64,000 nucleotides of DNA from Pseudomonas sp. RIT-PI-q. Its GTDB lineage: Bacteria; Pseudomonadota; Gammaproteobacteria; Pseudomonadales; Pseudomonadaceae. Location: positions 88,019-152,018 of the forward strand of contig NZ_LHPC01000031.1 in assembly GCF_001297125.1 (NCBI RefSeq). The letters are read 5' to 3'. Position numbers and translations under genes: made by a program. The notes under the pieces were generated by a model. That model was not told where the DNA came from and did no database searches. It saw only the letters and a list, made by a program, of their open reading frames with translations. This document shows positions 34,518-43,791 of the stretch, in pieces (the stretch's first letter is position 1; each line of letters opens with the position of its first letter).

Positions 34518-34538
34518 GTGTTGCTCCTCTCTTTCAGG

Positions 34539-36149
34539 TTATTGCGCAGTGGCTGGAGCCAGGAAAGCGGCTTCCAGCAACTGCTGTGTATACGGATGTT
34601 GGGGGGCGGCAAAGATACTTTGCGCGTCTCCCTGTTCGACCACTTGGCCATGCTTGACCACCATCAGCTGGTGGCTCAGCGCTTTGACGACAGCCAGGTC
34701 ATGGCTGATAAACAGATACGTCAGGTTGTACTTGGTTTGCAGTGAACGCAGCAGCTCCACCACTTGGCGTTGCACTGTCCGGTCGAGGGCCGAAGTCGGC
34801 TCGTCCAGCAGAATCAGCGCCGGTTTTAACACTAATGCCCGGGCAATGGCGATTCTCTGCCGTTGCCCACCGGAAAATTCGTGGGGGTAGCGGTGCCGGG
34901 TTTCCGGGTCCAGACCTACCTCCTTGAGTGCCGCAATAATCGCTTGTTCCTGTTCTGCCTCGGTGCCCATCTTGTGGATTCGCAGGCCTTCGCCGACGAT
35001 CTGGCTCACACACATCCGTGGGCTCAAGCTGCCGAACGGGTCCTGAAACACCACCTGCATCTCCCGCCGTAGCGGTCGAACCTGTTGCTGCGTCAGGCAG
35101 TCTAGCTGCTTGCCTTCAAAACGGATCGCGCCTTTGCTGCCGATCAGCCGCAAAATCGCCAAACCCAGTGTCGACTTGCCCGAACCGCTTTCTCCCACAA
35201 TCCCCAAGGTCTGGCCTTGAGGCAGGCTGAAATTGATCCCGTCCACCGCTTTGATGTGGTCGACGGTCTTTTTCAGAAAGCCTTTCTTGATCGGGAACCA
35301 GACTTTCAGGTCCTCGACTTGCAGCAATGGCGGGCCAATTACATTGGTCGCCGGTTTGCCGCTGGGCTCCGCTGCCAGCAGTTCCCGAGTGTACGGATGC
35401 TGCGGCGCGCGGAACAACTCTTCGCACGATGCCTGTTCGACGATGCGACCGCGCTGCATGACACATACGCGATGCGCAATTCTTCGCACCAGGTTCAAAT
35501 CGTGACTGATCAGTAGCAATGCCATGCCCAGGCGGGCCTGTAATTCCTTGAGCAATTCGAGGATTTTAAGCTGAACGGTCACGTCCAGGGCCGTGGTCGG
35601 TTCGTCAGCGATCAGCAATTCCGGCTCGTTGGCCAGGGCCATGGCAATCATCACCCGTTGCCGCTGGCCACCGGACAATTCATGGGGCAGGGCCTTGAGG
35701 CGTTTTTCGGGCTCTGGAATGCCGACCATCTCCAGCAGTTCCAGAGTGCGCTTGGTCGCCACTTTGCCGACCAGGCCTTTGTGGATGCCCAACACTTCGT
35801 TGATCTGCTTTTCGATCGAGTGCAGCGGATTGAGCGACGTCATCGGCTCCTGGAAGATCATCGCAATCCGGTTGCCGCGGATGTGGCGGATGGTTTTCTC
35901 TTTCAGGCTCAGCAGGTTTTGCCCGGAGTATTCGATGGTCCCGGACGGATGCCGGGCAAGCGGGTAGGGCAGCAGGCGCAGGATCGAGTGAGCGGTCACC
36001 GATTTGCCGGAACCGCTTTCGCCCACCAACGCCAGGGTTTCGCCACGCTTGATGTCGAAGCTGACGCCCTCGACCGCTCGCTGACAGCGATTGCCGACGA
36101 CGAAATCGACGGCGAGGTCGCGTACTTCGATCAGATTGTCCTGATTCAT
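34539..36149 (-). CDS. nppD: ABC transporter ATP-binding protein with two ATPase domains (NppD/YejF-like)
   Basis: The 536-residue protein is a fusion of two ABC ATPases. Each half has a Walker A GESGSGKS and a signature SGGQRQR (first half about 35-250, second half about 300-520). It powers the peptide importer formed with NppB and NppC. The start is ATG 36149, 1 base after the permease stop. Gene order matches the npp operon of P. aeruginosa (PA1807), which transports peptidyl nucleoside antibiotics. Confidence 0.92.
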   Translation of the reverse strand: MNQDNLIEVRDLAVDFVVGNRCQRAVEGVSFDIKRGETLALVGESGSGKSVTAHSILRLLPYPLARHPSGTIEYSGQNLLSLKEKTIRHIRGNRIAMIFQEPMTSLNPLHSIEKQINEVLGIHKGLVGKVATKRTLELLEMVGIPEPEKRLKALPHELSGGQRQRVMIAMALANEPELLIADEPTTALDVTVQLKILELLKELQARLGMALLLISHDLNLVRRIAHRVCVMQRGRIVEQASCEELFRAPQHPYTRELLAAEPSGKPATNVIGPPLLQVEDLKVWFPIKKGFLKKTVDHIKAVDGINFSLPQGQTLGIVGESGSGKSTLGLAILRLIGSKGAIRFEGKQLDCLTQQQVRPLRREMQVVFQDPFGSLSPRMCVSQIVGEGLRIHKMGTEAEQEQAIIAALKEVGLDPETRHRYPHEFSGGQRQRIAIARALVLKPALILLDEPTSALDRTVQRQVVELLRSLQTKYNLTYLFISHDLAVVKALSHQLMVVKHGQVVEQGDAQSIFAAPQHPYTQQLLEAAFLAPATAQ

Positions 36150-36150
36150 T

Positions 36151-37170
36151 TCACTTCCTCGGGTCGAAGGCATCGCGAGCGGACTCGCCAATGAACACCA
36201 GCAAACTCAACATCAGCGCCAGCACCGCAAACGCGCTCATACCGAGCCACGGCGCTTGCAGGTTGGACTTGCCCTGAGCCACCAACTCACCCAGCGACGG
36301 CGCGCCCGGTGGCAAACCGAAGCCCAGGAAGTCGAGCGCGGTCAGGGTGCCGATGGCGCCGGTCAGGATGAACGGCATGAAGGTCATGGTCGAGACCATC
36401 GCGTTGGGCAGGATGTGGCGGAACATGATCGCACCGTTCTGCATCCCCAACGCCCTGGCCGCACGCACGTATTCGAGGTTGCGCCCGCGCAGGAACTCGG
36501 CGCGGACCACGTCCACCAGGCTCATCCACGAAAACAGCAGCATAATCCCCAGCAGCCACCAGAAGTTTGGCTGGACGAAACTGGCGAGGATGATCAGCAA
36601 GTACAGCACCGGCAACCCGGACCAGATCTCCAGGAAACGCTGCCCGGCCAGGTCGACCCAGCCGCCATAGAAGCCCTGCAAGGCGCCGGCAATGACGCCG
36701 ATGATCGAGCTGAGAATGGTCAGCGTCAGGGCAAACAGCACGGAAATGCGGAAGCCGTAGATCACCCGCGCCAACACATCGCGGCCCTGATCGTCAGTGC
36801 CCAGCAGGTTATCGGTCGAGGGCGGTGCCGGAGCCGGGACTTTCAGGTCGTAGTTGATGCTCTGGTAACTGTAGGGGATCGGCGCCCACAACACCCAGGC
36901 ATCCTTGGCCTTGAGCAGTTCGCGGATATACGGGCTCTTGTAGTTGGCTTCCAGCGGGAACTCACCGCCGAACACGGTTTCCGGATAACGCTTGAGCGCC
37001 GGGAAGTACCAACCGTTGTCGTAATGCACCACCAACGGCTTGTCGTTGGCGATCAGCTCGGCGCCGAGGCTGGCGCCGAACAGGATCAGAAACAGCCACA
37101 GCGACCACCAGCCACGCTTGTTGGCCTTGAACAGCTCGAAGCGTCGGCGATTGAGAGGGGACAGATTCAT
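36151..37170 (-). CDS. nppC: ABC transporter permease (NppC/YejE-like)
   Basis: The 339-residue inner-membrane protein has an N-terminal helix, a long periplasmic loop (about residues 45-135) and five further segments. The conserved permease loop is VRAARALGMQNGAIMFRHILPNA. It pairs with NppB as the second half of the membrane channel. The long loop is typical of the YejE subgroup. Only one base separates it from the nppB stop. Confidence 0.92.
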   Translation of the reverse strand: MNLSPLNRRRFELFKANKRGWWSLWLFLILFGASLGAELIANDKPLVVHYDNGWYFPALKRYPETVFGGEFPLEANYKSPYIRELLKAKDAWVLWAPIPYSYQSINYDLKVPAPAPPSTDNLLGTDDQGRDVLARVIYGFRISVLFALTLTILSSIIGVIAGALQGFYGGWVDLAGQRFLEIWSGLPVLYLLIILASFVQPNFWWLLGIMLLFSWMSLVDVVRAEFLRGRNLEYVRAARALGMQNGAIMFRHILPNAMVSTMTFMPFILTGAIGTLTALDFLGFGLPPGAPSLGELVAQGKSNLQAPWLGMSAFAVLALMLSLLVFIGESARDAFDPRK

Positions 37171-37171
37171 C

Positions 37172-38245
37172 TCAATGCTCCCGGCTTTCGAAGTCGATGC
37201 GCGGATCGACAAAGGTGTAGGTGAGGTCGCCGATCAGTTTCACCACCAGCCCCAGCAGGGTGAAGATGAACAGCGTGCCGAAGACCACCGGGTAATCGCG
37301 GTTGATCGCGGCTTCGAAGCTCATCAACCCGAGGCCATCCAGAGAGAAAATCACTTCCACCAGCAACGAGCCGGTAAAGAAGATACCGATAAACGCCGAC
37401 GGGAACCCGGCGATCACCAGTAGCATGGCGTTGCGAAACACATGGCCGTAGAGCACGCGGTGGTTGGTCAGGCCCTTGGCTTTGGCGGTGACCACGTACT
37501 GTTTGTTGATTTCATCGAGGAAGCTGTTTTTGGTCAGCAGGGTCATGGTCGCGAAGTTGCCGATCACCAGTGCGGTCACCGGCAATGCCAGGTGCCAGAA
37601 GTAATCGAGAATCTTGCCGCCCATGCTCAATTCATCGAAGTTGTTGGACGTCAGGCCGCGCAGCGGGAACCAGTCGAAATAGCTGCCGCCAGCGAACACC
37701 ACGATCAGCAGGATGGCGAACAGGAACGCCGGGATCGCATAGCCGACGATGATTGCCGAACTGGTCCAGACGTCGAAGTGGCTGCCATGCCGTGTCGCCT
37801 TGGCGATCCCCAGCGGGATCGACACCAGGTACATGATCAGCGTGCTCCAGAGCCCGAGCGAGATCGACACCGGCATCTTTTCCTTGATCAGGTCGATGAC
37901 CTTGGCGTCGCGAAAGAAGCTGTCGCCGAAATCCAGGGTCGCGTAGTTCTTGATCATGATCCACAAGCGTTCCGGCGCCGACTTGTCGAAGCCGTACATG
38001 TGCTCGATTTCTTTTACCAGCGCAGGGTCCAGACCTTGCGCGCCGCGATAAGCGGAACCGGCCACCGAGACTTCGGCACCGCCACCGGCGATACGGCTGG
38101 TGGCGCCTTCGAAGCCTTCGAGCTTGGCGATCATCTGCTCCACCGGCCCACCGGGGGCGGCCTGGATGATCACGAAGTTGATCAGCAAAATGCCGAGCAA
38201 GGTCGGGATGATCAGCAGCAGTCGCCGAAAAATATACGCCAGCAT
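37172..38245 (-). CDS. nppB: ABC transporter permease (NppB/YejB-like)
   Basis: The 357-residue inner-membrane protein starts MLAYIFRRLLLIIPTLLGILLINFVIIQAAPGGP, the usual first helix of DppB-type permeases, and has the permease loop VVTAKAKGLTNHRVLYGHVFRNAML near residue 250. A periplasmic insert of about 60 residues after the first helix (GGGAEVSVAGSAYRG) is typical of the YejB subgroup. Confidence 0.92.
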   Translation of the reverse strand: MLAYIFRRLLLIIPTLLGILLINFVIIQAAPGGPVEQMIAKLEGFEGATSRIAGGGAEVSVAGSAYRGAQGLDPALVKEIEHMYGFDKSAPERLWIMIKNYATLDFGDSFFRDAKVIDLIKEKMPVSISLGLWSTLIMYLVSIPLGIAKATRHGSHFDVWTSSAIIVGYAIPAFLFAILLIVVFAGGSYFDWFPLRGLTSNNFDELSMGGKILDYFWHLALPVTALVIGNFATMTLLTKNSFLDEINKQYVVTAKAKGLTNHRVLYGHVFRNAMLLVIAGFPSAFIGIFFTGSLLVEVIFSLDGLGLMSFEAAINRDYPVVFGTLFIFTLLGLVVKLIGDLTYTFVDPRIDFESREH

Positions 38246-38249
38246 CTGA

Positions 38250-40091
38250 TTACTCCGTGCCCGCAGGGTCGGCTTGCAGTTTGGTTTCGACTTCTATCGC
38301 CGGTGTAGCATCCGGCTTGACCCACCAGGTATTAATGCCGATGTCGTACTTGGGTGAGATTTTCGGATGACCGATGTGGTTCCAATAAGCCACGCGCCAG
38401 GTTTTGATGTGCCAGTTGGGGATCACGTAATAACCCCATTGCAGCACGCGGTCCAGTGCGCGGGCGTGGGACACCAGGCTTTTGCGCGACTCGGCGTTGA
38501 TTAGTTGCTCGACCAATTGGTCCACCACCGGGTCTTTGAGGCCCATGGAGTTACGGCTGCCGGGCTTGTCGGCGGCGGCAGACATCCAGAATTCGCGTTG
38601 TTCGTTGCCCGGCGAGTTGGACTGCGGGAAGCTGCCGACGATCATGTCGAAGTCCCGTGAACGCACGCGGTTGATGTACTGCGAAACGTCAACGCGGCGG
38701 ATCACCAGGTCGATACCCAGGTCGCTGAGGTTACGCTTGAACGGCAACAGCACCCGCTCGAACTCGGTCTGGGCCAGCAGGAATTCGATGTTCACCGGTT
38801 TGCCCTGGGTGTCGACCATCTTGTCGTCGACGATCCGCCAGCCGGCTTCTTGCAGCAGTTGATAGGCCTTGCGTTGCTGGGCACGGATCATTCCGCTGGC
38901 ATCGGTCACCGGGTTCTGGAACGCCTCGCTGAACACCTGCTCGGGAATCTTGCCGCGAAACGGGTCGAGGATCGCCAGTTGATCGGCGTCCGGCAGGCCC
39001 GAGGCGGCCATCTCCGAATTCTCGAAGTAACTGCGGGTGCGTGCGTAGGCACCGTTGAACAGTTGCTTGTTGGTCCATTCAAAGTCCAGCAACAGCGTCA
39101 ACGCCTGACGCACGCGCACGTCCTGGAACACCGGGCGGCGCAGGTTGAACACAAAACCTTGCATGCCGGTCGGGTTGCCGTTGGGGATCTGTTCCTTGAT
39201 CAATCGGCCTTCGGTCACGGCAGGAATATTGTAGGCGTTGGCCCAGTTCTTCGCGGCCATCTCCAGCCAGTAATCGAACTGCCCGGCCTTGAGCGCTTCC
39301 AGCGCCACGGTGTTGTCGCGGTAATAATCGGTGGTCATCACGTCGAAATTGTAGAAGCCGCGGTTGACCGGCAAGTCCTTGCCCCAGTAATCCTTGACCC
39401 GCTCATAACGCACCGAGCGTCCGGCCTTCACCTGGCTGACCTTGTAGGGGCCGCTGCCCAGTGGCAGTTCCAGGTTGCCCTTGTTGAAATCACGGGTTGC
39501 CCACCAATGCTTGGGCAGCACCGGCAACTGGCCGAGAATCAGCGGCAGCTCGCGGTTGTTGCTGTGCTTGAACTTGAACAGCACCGTCAGCGGGTCTTCG
39601 GCGATCACTTCGTCGACATCGTTGTAGTAGCCGCGATACATCGGCGCGCCGTCCTTGATCAACGTCTGGAAGCTGAACACCACGTCCTCGGCGCGGATCG
39701 GATGACCGTCGTGGAAGCGTGCTTCGGGACGCAGGTAGAAACGCACCCAGTCGTTGTCCGGGGCTTTTTCGATCTTGCCGGCGACTAGGCCGTACTCGGT
39801 GAACGGTTCATCCAGGCCCTGTTTGGCCAGGGTGTCGTAGATCATGCTGATGTCGTCGGCGGCGACACCCTTGCTGATGAACGGGTTGAGGCTGTCAAAG
39901 CCACCAAAACCGGCCTGACGGAAGATCCCGCCCTTGGGCGCATTCGGGTTGACGTAATCGAAGTATTTGAAATCGGCCGGGTATTTCGGCGGCTCGTTGT
40001 ACAGGGTCAGGGCATGTTGCGGGGCGGCGCAGGCCAGCCCGGCGAACAACAGACCGCTGGCCTGCAGGAGCAGGACGCGTACGGGTTTCAT
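38250..40091 (-). CDS. nppA2: Periplasmic peptide-binding protein, second copy (NppA2/YejA-like)
   Basis: The 613-residue protein has a signal peptide (LLLQASGLLFAGLACAAPQ) and the family-5 extracellular solute-binding fold: NPNAPKGGIFRQAGFGGFDSLNPF, then WVRFYLRPEARFHDGHPI and YRDNTVALEALKAGQFDYW. It delivers peptides to NppBC. It begins in a 4-base overlap with nppA1. The two binding proteins are clearly paralogous, both about 610 residues with the same motifs in order, but diverged. Confidence 0.9.
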   Translation of the reverse strand: MKPVRVLLLQASGLLFAGLACAAPQHALTLYNEPPKYPADFKYFDYVNPNAPKGGIFRQAGFGGFDSLNPFISKGVAADDISMIYDTLAKQGLDEPFTEYGLVAGKIEKAPDNDWVRFYLRPEARFHDGHPIRAEDVVFSFQTLIKDGAPMYRGYYNDVDEVIAEDPLTVLFKFKHSNNRELPLILGQLPVLPKHWWATRDFNKGNLELPLGSGPYKVSQVKAGRSVRYERVKDYWGKDLPVNRGFYNFDVMTTDYYRDNTVALEALKAGQFDYWLEMAAKNWANAYNIPAVTEGRLIKEQIPNGNPTGMQGFVFNLRRPVFQDVRVRQALTLLLDFEWTNKQLFNGAYARTRSYFENSEMAASGLPDADQLAILDPFRGKIPEQVFSEAFQNPVTDASGMIRAQQRKAYQLLQEAGWRIVDDKMVDTQGKPVNIEFLLAQTEFERVLLPFKRNLSDLGIDLVIRRVDVSQYINRVRSRDFDMIVGSFPQSNSPGNEQREFWMSAAADKPGSRNSMGLKDPVVDQLVEQLINAESRKSLVSHARALDRVLQWGYYVIPNWHIKTWRVAYWNHIGHPKISPKYDIGINTWWVKPDATPAIEVETKLQADPAGTE

Positions 40092-41920
40092 TGATCTTTC
40101 TCCGAAGATTTCAGCCACCACGCGCTCAGGCCCAGGGTGTAGGGCGGCGTGGTGACGAAGGCGAACCGGTTGCGGTAGGCCAAACGGTGATAATTGAGAT
40201 ACCAATTGGGAATGATGTAGTGCTGCCACAGCAGCACCCGGTCCAGCGCCTTGCCGGCGGAGACTTGTTCATCGCGGGTCTGGGCGGCGAGCAATTGTTC
40301 GAGCAGGTAATCGACCACCGGGTTGGCAATGCCCGCGTAGTTCTTGCTGCCCTTGATCCCGACCTGGCTGGAATGAAAATACTGCCATTGCTCCAGTCCC
40401 GGGCTGAGGGTCTGGTTGAGGGTCATCAGGATCATGTCGAAATCGAACTGATCGAGGCGTTGTTTGTACTGGGCGCGGTCGACGGTACGCAGGCGTGCGT
40501 CGATGCCGATACTGGCAAGGTTCTCGACGTAAGGCTGAAGGATGCGCTCCAGGTTCGGATTGACCAGCAGGATCTCCAGACGCAACGGTTGCCCGGCAGC
40601 GTTCTGCAGCCGCTGACCACTGAGCTTCCAGCCGGCCTCGGCAAGCAGGCCCAGGGCCTTGCGCATGGTTTCCCGTGGAATGCCGCGCCCTTGGGTCTGC
40701 GGCAGGCTGAAGGCCTCGGTGAAGAGCTTGGCGGGCAACTGCTCGCGATAAGGTTTGAGCATCAGCCATTCATGGCCGACCGGCAGGCCGGTGGCCGAGA
40801 ACTCGCTGTTGGGGTAATAACTCATGGCGCGCTTGTAGGCGCCGCTGAACAACGTGCGGTTGGTCCACTCGAAGTCGAACATCAGCCCCAGCGCTTCACG
40901 GACCCTGGTATCGGAAAAAGTGGCGCGGCGACTGTTCATGAACAGCCCTTGGCTCTGGGTCGGGATTTGATGCGGGATCTGCGCCTTGATCACATCACCG
41001 CGTCTGACGGCCGGGAAGTCGTAGCCGTTTTCCCAGTTCTTCGCCTGGTGTTCGATGTAGATGTCGAACTCGCCAGCCTTGAAGGCTTCGAACGCGACAT
41101 CGCTGTCGCGGTAGAACTCGACTTCCATGCGGTCGACGTTGTACTTGCCGCGATTGACCGCCAGGTCCTTACCCCAGTAATCCTTGACCCGTTCGAACAC
41201 AATCTGGCGTCCAGGTGTTACCGACGTGATGCGATACGGGCCGCTACCCAGTGGCGGTTCGAAGGTGGTGGCCTTGAAATCGCGACCTTTCCAGTAGTGC
41301 TGCGCCAGTACCGGCAACTCACCCAGGCGCAGGATCAGCAGTGGATTACCGGCACGCTTGAAAACGAAGCGGATGCGATGCGGGTTGAGCACGTCAACCC
41401 GCAACACTTCCTGAAGACTGGTGCGGTATTGCGGATGACCTTCCTTGAGCAGCAAACGGTAGGAAAACGCGACGTCGTACGCGGTAATCGGCGTGCCATC
41501 GTGGAAACGCGCTTCGGGGCGCAGGTTGAACACCACCCAGCTGCGGTCTTCGGTGTATTCCACCGATTGGGCGATCAGGCCATAACTCGACGTCGGCTCG
41601 TCTCCGGAAGGTGCGTATTGGCCGGTGCCGACCATCAACGGTTCATTGAGCTCGTTGATGCCGTACTGCAGAAAGTTTGGGGTGGAAACCGGGCTGGAGC
41701 CCTTGAACGTGTACGGGTTGAGCGTATCGAAGGTGCCAAACGCCATCACCCGCAACGTACCGCCCTTGGGCGCTTGCGGGTTGACCCAGTCGAAGTGGGT
41801 AAATCTGGCCGGGTACTTGAGCGTGCCGAACTGCGCATAACCATGGCTTTCGCTGATCGTCGCGCTTGCGCAAGGGCTCAAGGCCAGGCTGATCAGGAGC
41901 AGGAGGAGGGGACGCTTCAA
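40088..41920 (-). CDS. nppA1: Periplasmic peptide-binding protein, first copy (NppA1/YejA-like)
   Basis: The 610-residue protein has a signal peptide (RPLLLLLISLALSPCASATIS) and the same solute-binding fold as nppA2 (NPQAPKGGTLRVMAFGTFDTLNPY; VVFNLRPEARFHDGTPI). The start is TTG at 41920, since no ATG or GTG lies upstream and the signal peptide begins there. It heads the nppA1-A2-B-C-D-fabI operon. Two tandem binding proteins for one importer suggest two ligand ranges. Confidence 0.9.
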   Translation of the reverse strand: MKRPLLLLLISLALSPCASATISESHGYAQFGTLKYPARFTHFDWVNPQAPKGGTLRVMAFGTFDTLNPYTFKGSSPVSTPNFLQYGINELNEPLMVGTGQYAPSGDEPTSSYGLIAQSVEYTEDRSWVVFNLRPEARFHDGTPITAYDVAFSYRLLLKEGHPQYRTSLQEVLRVDVLNPHRIRFVFKRAGNPLLILRLGELPVLAQHYWKGRDFKATTFEPPLGSGPYRITSVTPGRQIVFERVKDYWGKDLAVNRGKYNVDRMEVEFYRDSDVAFEAFKAGEFDIYIEHQAKNWENGYDFPAVRRGDVIKAQIPHQIPTQSQGLFMNSRRATFSDTRVREALGLMFDFEWTNRTLFSGAYKRAMSYYPNSEFSATGLPVGHEWLMLKPYREQLPAKLFTEAFSLPQTQGRGIPRETMRKALGLLAEAGWKLSGQRLQNAAGQPLRLEILLVNPNLERILQPYVENLASIGIDARLRTVDRAQYKQRLDQFDFDMILMTLNQTLSPGLEQWQYFHSSQVGIKGSKNYAGIANPVVDYLLEQLLAAQTRDEQVSAGKALDRVLLWQHYIIPNWYLNYHRLAYRNRFAFVTTPPYTLGLSAWWLKSSEKDQ

Positions 41921-42031
41921 GTCAGAGATCCGATCCAGGCGGCTTGGGCTTTGTGGGCCGTACAGTAACAGCTTGTATCGACAGGAAAAAGACGGGGGGT
42001 TAATGCGCTCGTAATTGTGCCGGCAGACTCC

Positions 42032-42172
42032 CTGTAGCAGCTGGCGAAGCCTGCGTTCGGCTGCGAAGCAGTCGTGAAGTCAGGCAATGCGGTGTATCAG
42101 GAATACCGCGTGTTCAGGGTTTACGACTGCTGCGCAGCCGGACGCAGCCTTGCAAGCTCGACAGCTGCTACA
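42032..42172. repeat. Long inverted repeat, same family as 21605-21751
   Basis: The left arm (CTGTAGCAGCTGGCGAAGCC...) has lost about 10 bases relative to the other copies; the right arm keeps GCTCGACAGCTGCTACAG. The loop holds the shared CAGGCAATGCGGTGTATCAG. It is the main content of the 329-base gap between nppA1 and mltD. Confidence 0.82.
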
Positions 42173-42220
42173 GAGCCGATCGCAGGCTGCTACACGAGTT
42201 TGGGTGAGCTTCTTGGGCGA

Positions 42221-42250
42221 AAAAAAGCCCCTGAAATCAGGGGCTCTTTT
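42221..42250 (-). terminator. Rho-independent terminator of mltD
   Basis: AGCCCCTGA and TCAGGGGCT form a perfect stem, with A-run and T-run on each side. On the minus strand it begins immediately after the mltD stop and overlaps the last stop base. Confidence 0.88.
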
Positions 42251-43692
42251 TAGTGCGGATTGGCAACCGTCAGCATCTGGCCCGGCTTCAGCGCCTGGCC
42301 AAGTCGAGGATTCCAGCGCTTGAGGTGTTGCATTTCAACGTTGAAACGCTTGGCCACCATGTACAGCGAGTCGCCTTGCTGGACCTTGTATTGGGTCTGC
42401 GTCTTCTTGTCACTGGTCTTGCTGTTCGCTGCCACCACGGTGTTGACGCGCCCGGAACTGCGCTTGGTGGTGTCCTGCATCACCAGCACCTGGCCGGCTT
42501 TAAGGTTCTTGCCGGTCATTCTGTTCCAGCGCTGCAGGTCTTTGACGTCGACTTTGTTAGCCTTGGCGATACTGGCCAGGTTGTCGCCGCGTTTAACCCG
42601 GTAGGCACGCTTGAGGCTGGCAACTTCGGTCTTGTCCACGCCTTCGAACACGGGCTTGAGCGACTTCTTGCTGATCAGCTCCTCAGGACGCATGGTCTGC
42701 AGGCTAGTGGTCAGCAATTGCGCCTTGGACGTTGGCACCAGCAAATGCTGGGGGCCGTCGATGGTGGTGCGCTGCTTGAAGGCCGGGTTGAGCTGGAACA
42801 GCTCGTCTTCGTCGATGTTGGCCACCGCAGCCACCTTGGACAGGTCCATGCGCTGGTTGATTTCGACGACCTGGAAATACGGTTCGTTGGCGATCGGGTT
42901 CAGGTTCACGCCGTAGGCTTCGGGGGCCAGTACCACTTGCGACAAGGCCAGCAGCTTCGGTACGTAAGCCTGGGTTTCGGCCGGCAGTGGCAGGTTCCAG
43001 TAGTCGGTCGGCAGGCCAAGCTTTTCGTTACGCTCGATGGCTCGGCTGACGGTGCCTTCACCCGCGTTGTAAGCCGCCAGGGCCAGCAGCCAGTCACCGT
43101 TGAACATGTCGTGCAGACGGCTCAGGTAATCCATGGCCGCGGTGGTCGAAGCGGTGATATCGCGTCGGCCATCATAGAAACGGGTTTGACGCAGGTTGTA
43201 GTAACGCCCGGTGGAAGGAATGAATTGCCAAAGACCCACCGCGTCGGCCCGGGAATAGGCCATCGGGTTGTAGGCGCTTTCAATCACTGGCAACAGCGCC
43301 AGTTCCAGCGGCATATTGCGTTCTTCAAGGCGTTCGATGATGTAGTGAATGTACAGGCTACCGCGTTCGCCGGCGTTTTCGAGGAAGGAAGGATTACTGG
43401 CGAACCACAGGCGCTGTTGCTCGATGCGCGGGTTGACGCCTAGACCGTCCTGCAACTGGAAGCCCTGGCGCATGCGCTCCCAGACATCCTGTGGAACTTG
43501 CGGGGTTGGTTTTTCGGTGAGCCAGACAGGTTTCTGTTTGGCTCGTGCAGCGATGTTCGGGGTGTGTGCCGCTTCGGTTTGCGGCACATGGCTGGAACAG
43601 CCCGCCAAAGTGGCGGACACAGCCACCGCAATGGCTTGAGCCAAGCGGGTCAATGCGTCTGAATTGATGGCTTTACGAAATGATGACGACAT
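42250..43692 (-). CDS. mltD: Membrane-bound lytic murein transglycosylase D
   Basis: The 480-residue lipoprotein has a lipobox (ATLAGCSS, around residue 31), an SLT catalytic domain (ALLPVIESAYNPMAYSRADAVGLWQFIPSTGRYYNL, with the catalytic Glu in VIES; LALAAYNAGEGTVSRAI) and two C-terminal LysM domains (YRVKRGDNLASIAKAN; YKVQQGDSLYMVAKRF). It cleaves peptidoglycan from the outer-membrane inner face and LysM binds the glycan. ATG 43692 is used; a slightly longer frame has no ribosome binding site. It follows gloB by 99 bases. Confidence 0.94.
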   Translation of the reverse strand: MSSSFRKAINSDALTRLAQAIAVAVSATLAGCSSHVPQTEAAHTPNIAARAKQKPVWLTEKPTPQVPQDVWERMRQGFQLQDGLGVNPRIEQQRLWFASNPSFLENAGERGSLYIHYIIERLEERNMPLELALLPVIESAYNPMAYSRADAVGLWQFIPSTGRYYNLRQTRFYDGRRDITASTTAAMDYLSRLHDMFNGDWLLALAAYNAGEGTVSRAIERNEKLGLPTDYWNLPLPAETQAYVPKLLALSQVVLAPEAYGVNLNPIANEPYFQVVEINQRMDLSKVAAVANIDEDELFQLNPAFKQRTTIDGPQHLLVPTSKAQLLTTSLQTMRPEELISKKSLKPVFEGVDKTEVASLKRAYRVKRGDNLASIAKANKVDVKDLQRWNRMTGKNLKAGQVLVMQDTTKRSSGRVNTVVAANSKTSDKKTQTQYKVQQGDSLYMVAKRFNVEMQHLKRWNPRLGQALKPGQMLTVANPH

Positions 43693-43791
43693 TGGCTGGA
43701 AGTAAGTTCCGGGCAAAAATGTCGGGCGATTCTAGAAAGCGCACCCCCTGCGGTCAACCATTCAGAATTTTTGTACCAACGTTCAGACTAC

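Noticed and set aside
40091..41968. A 625-codon open frame antisense to nppA1
   Set aside because: Same reason: shadow of a real gene with a signal peptide and solute-binding motifs on the other strand.
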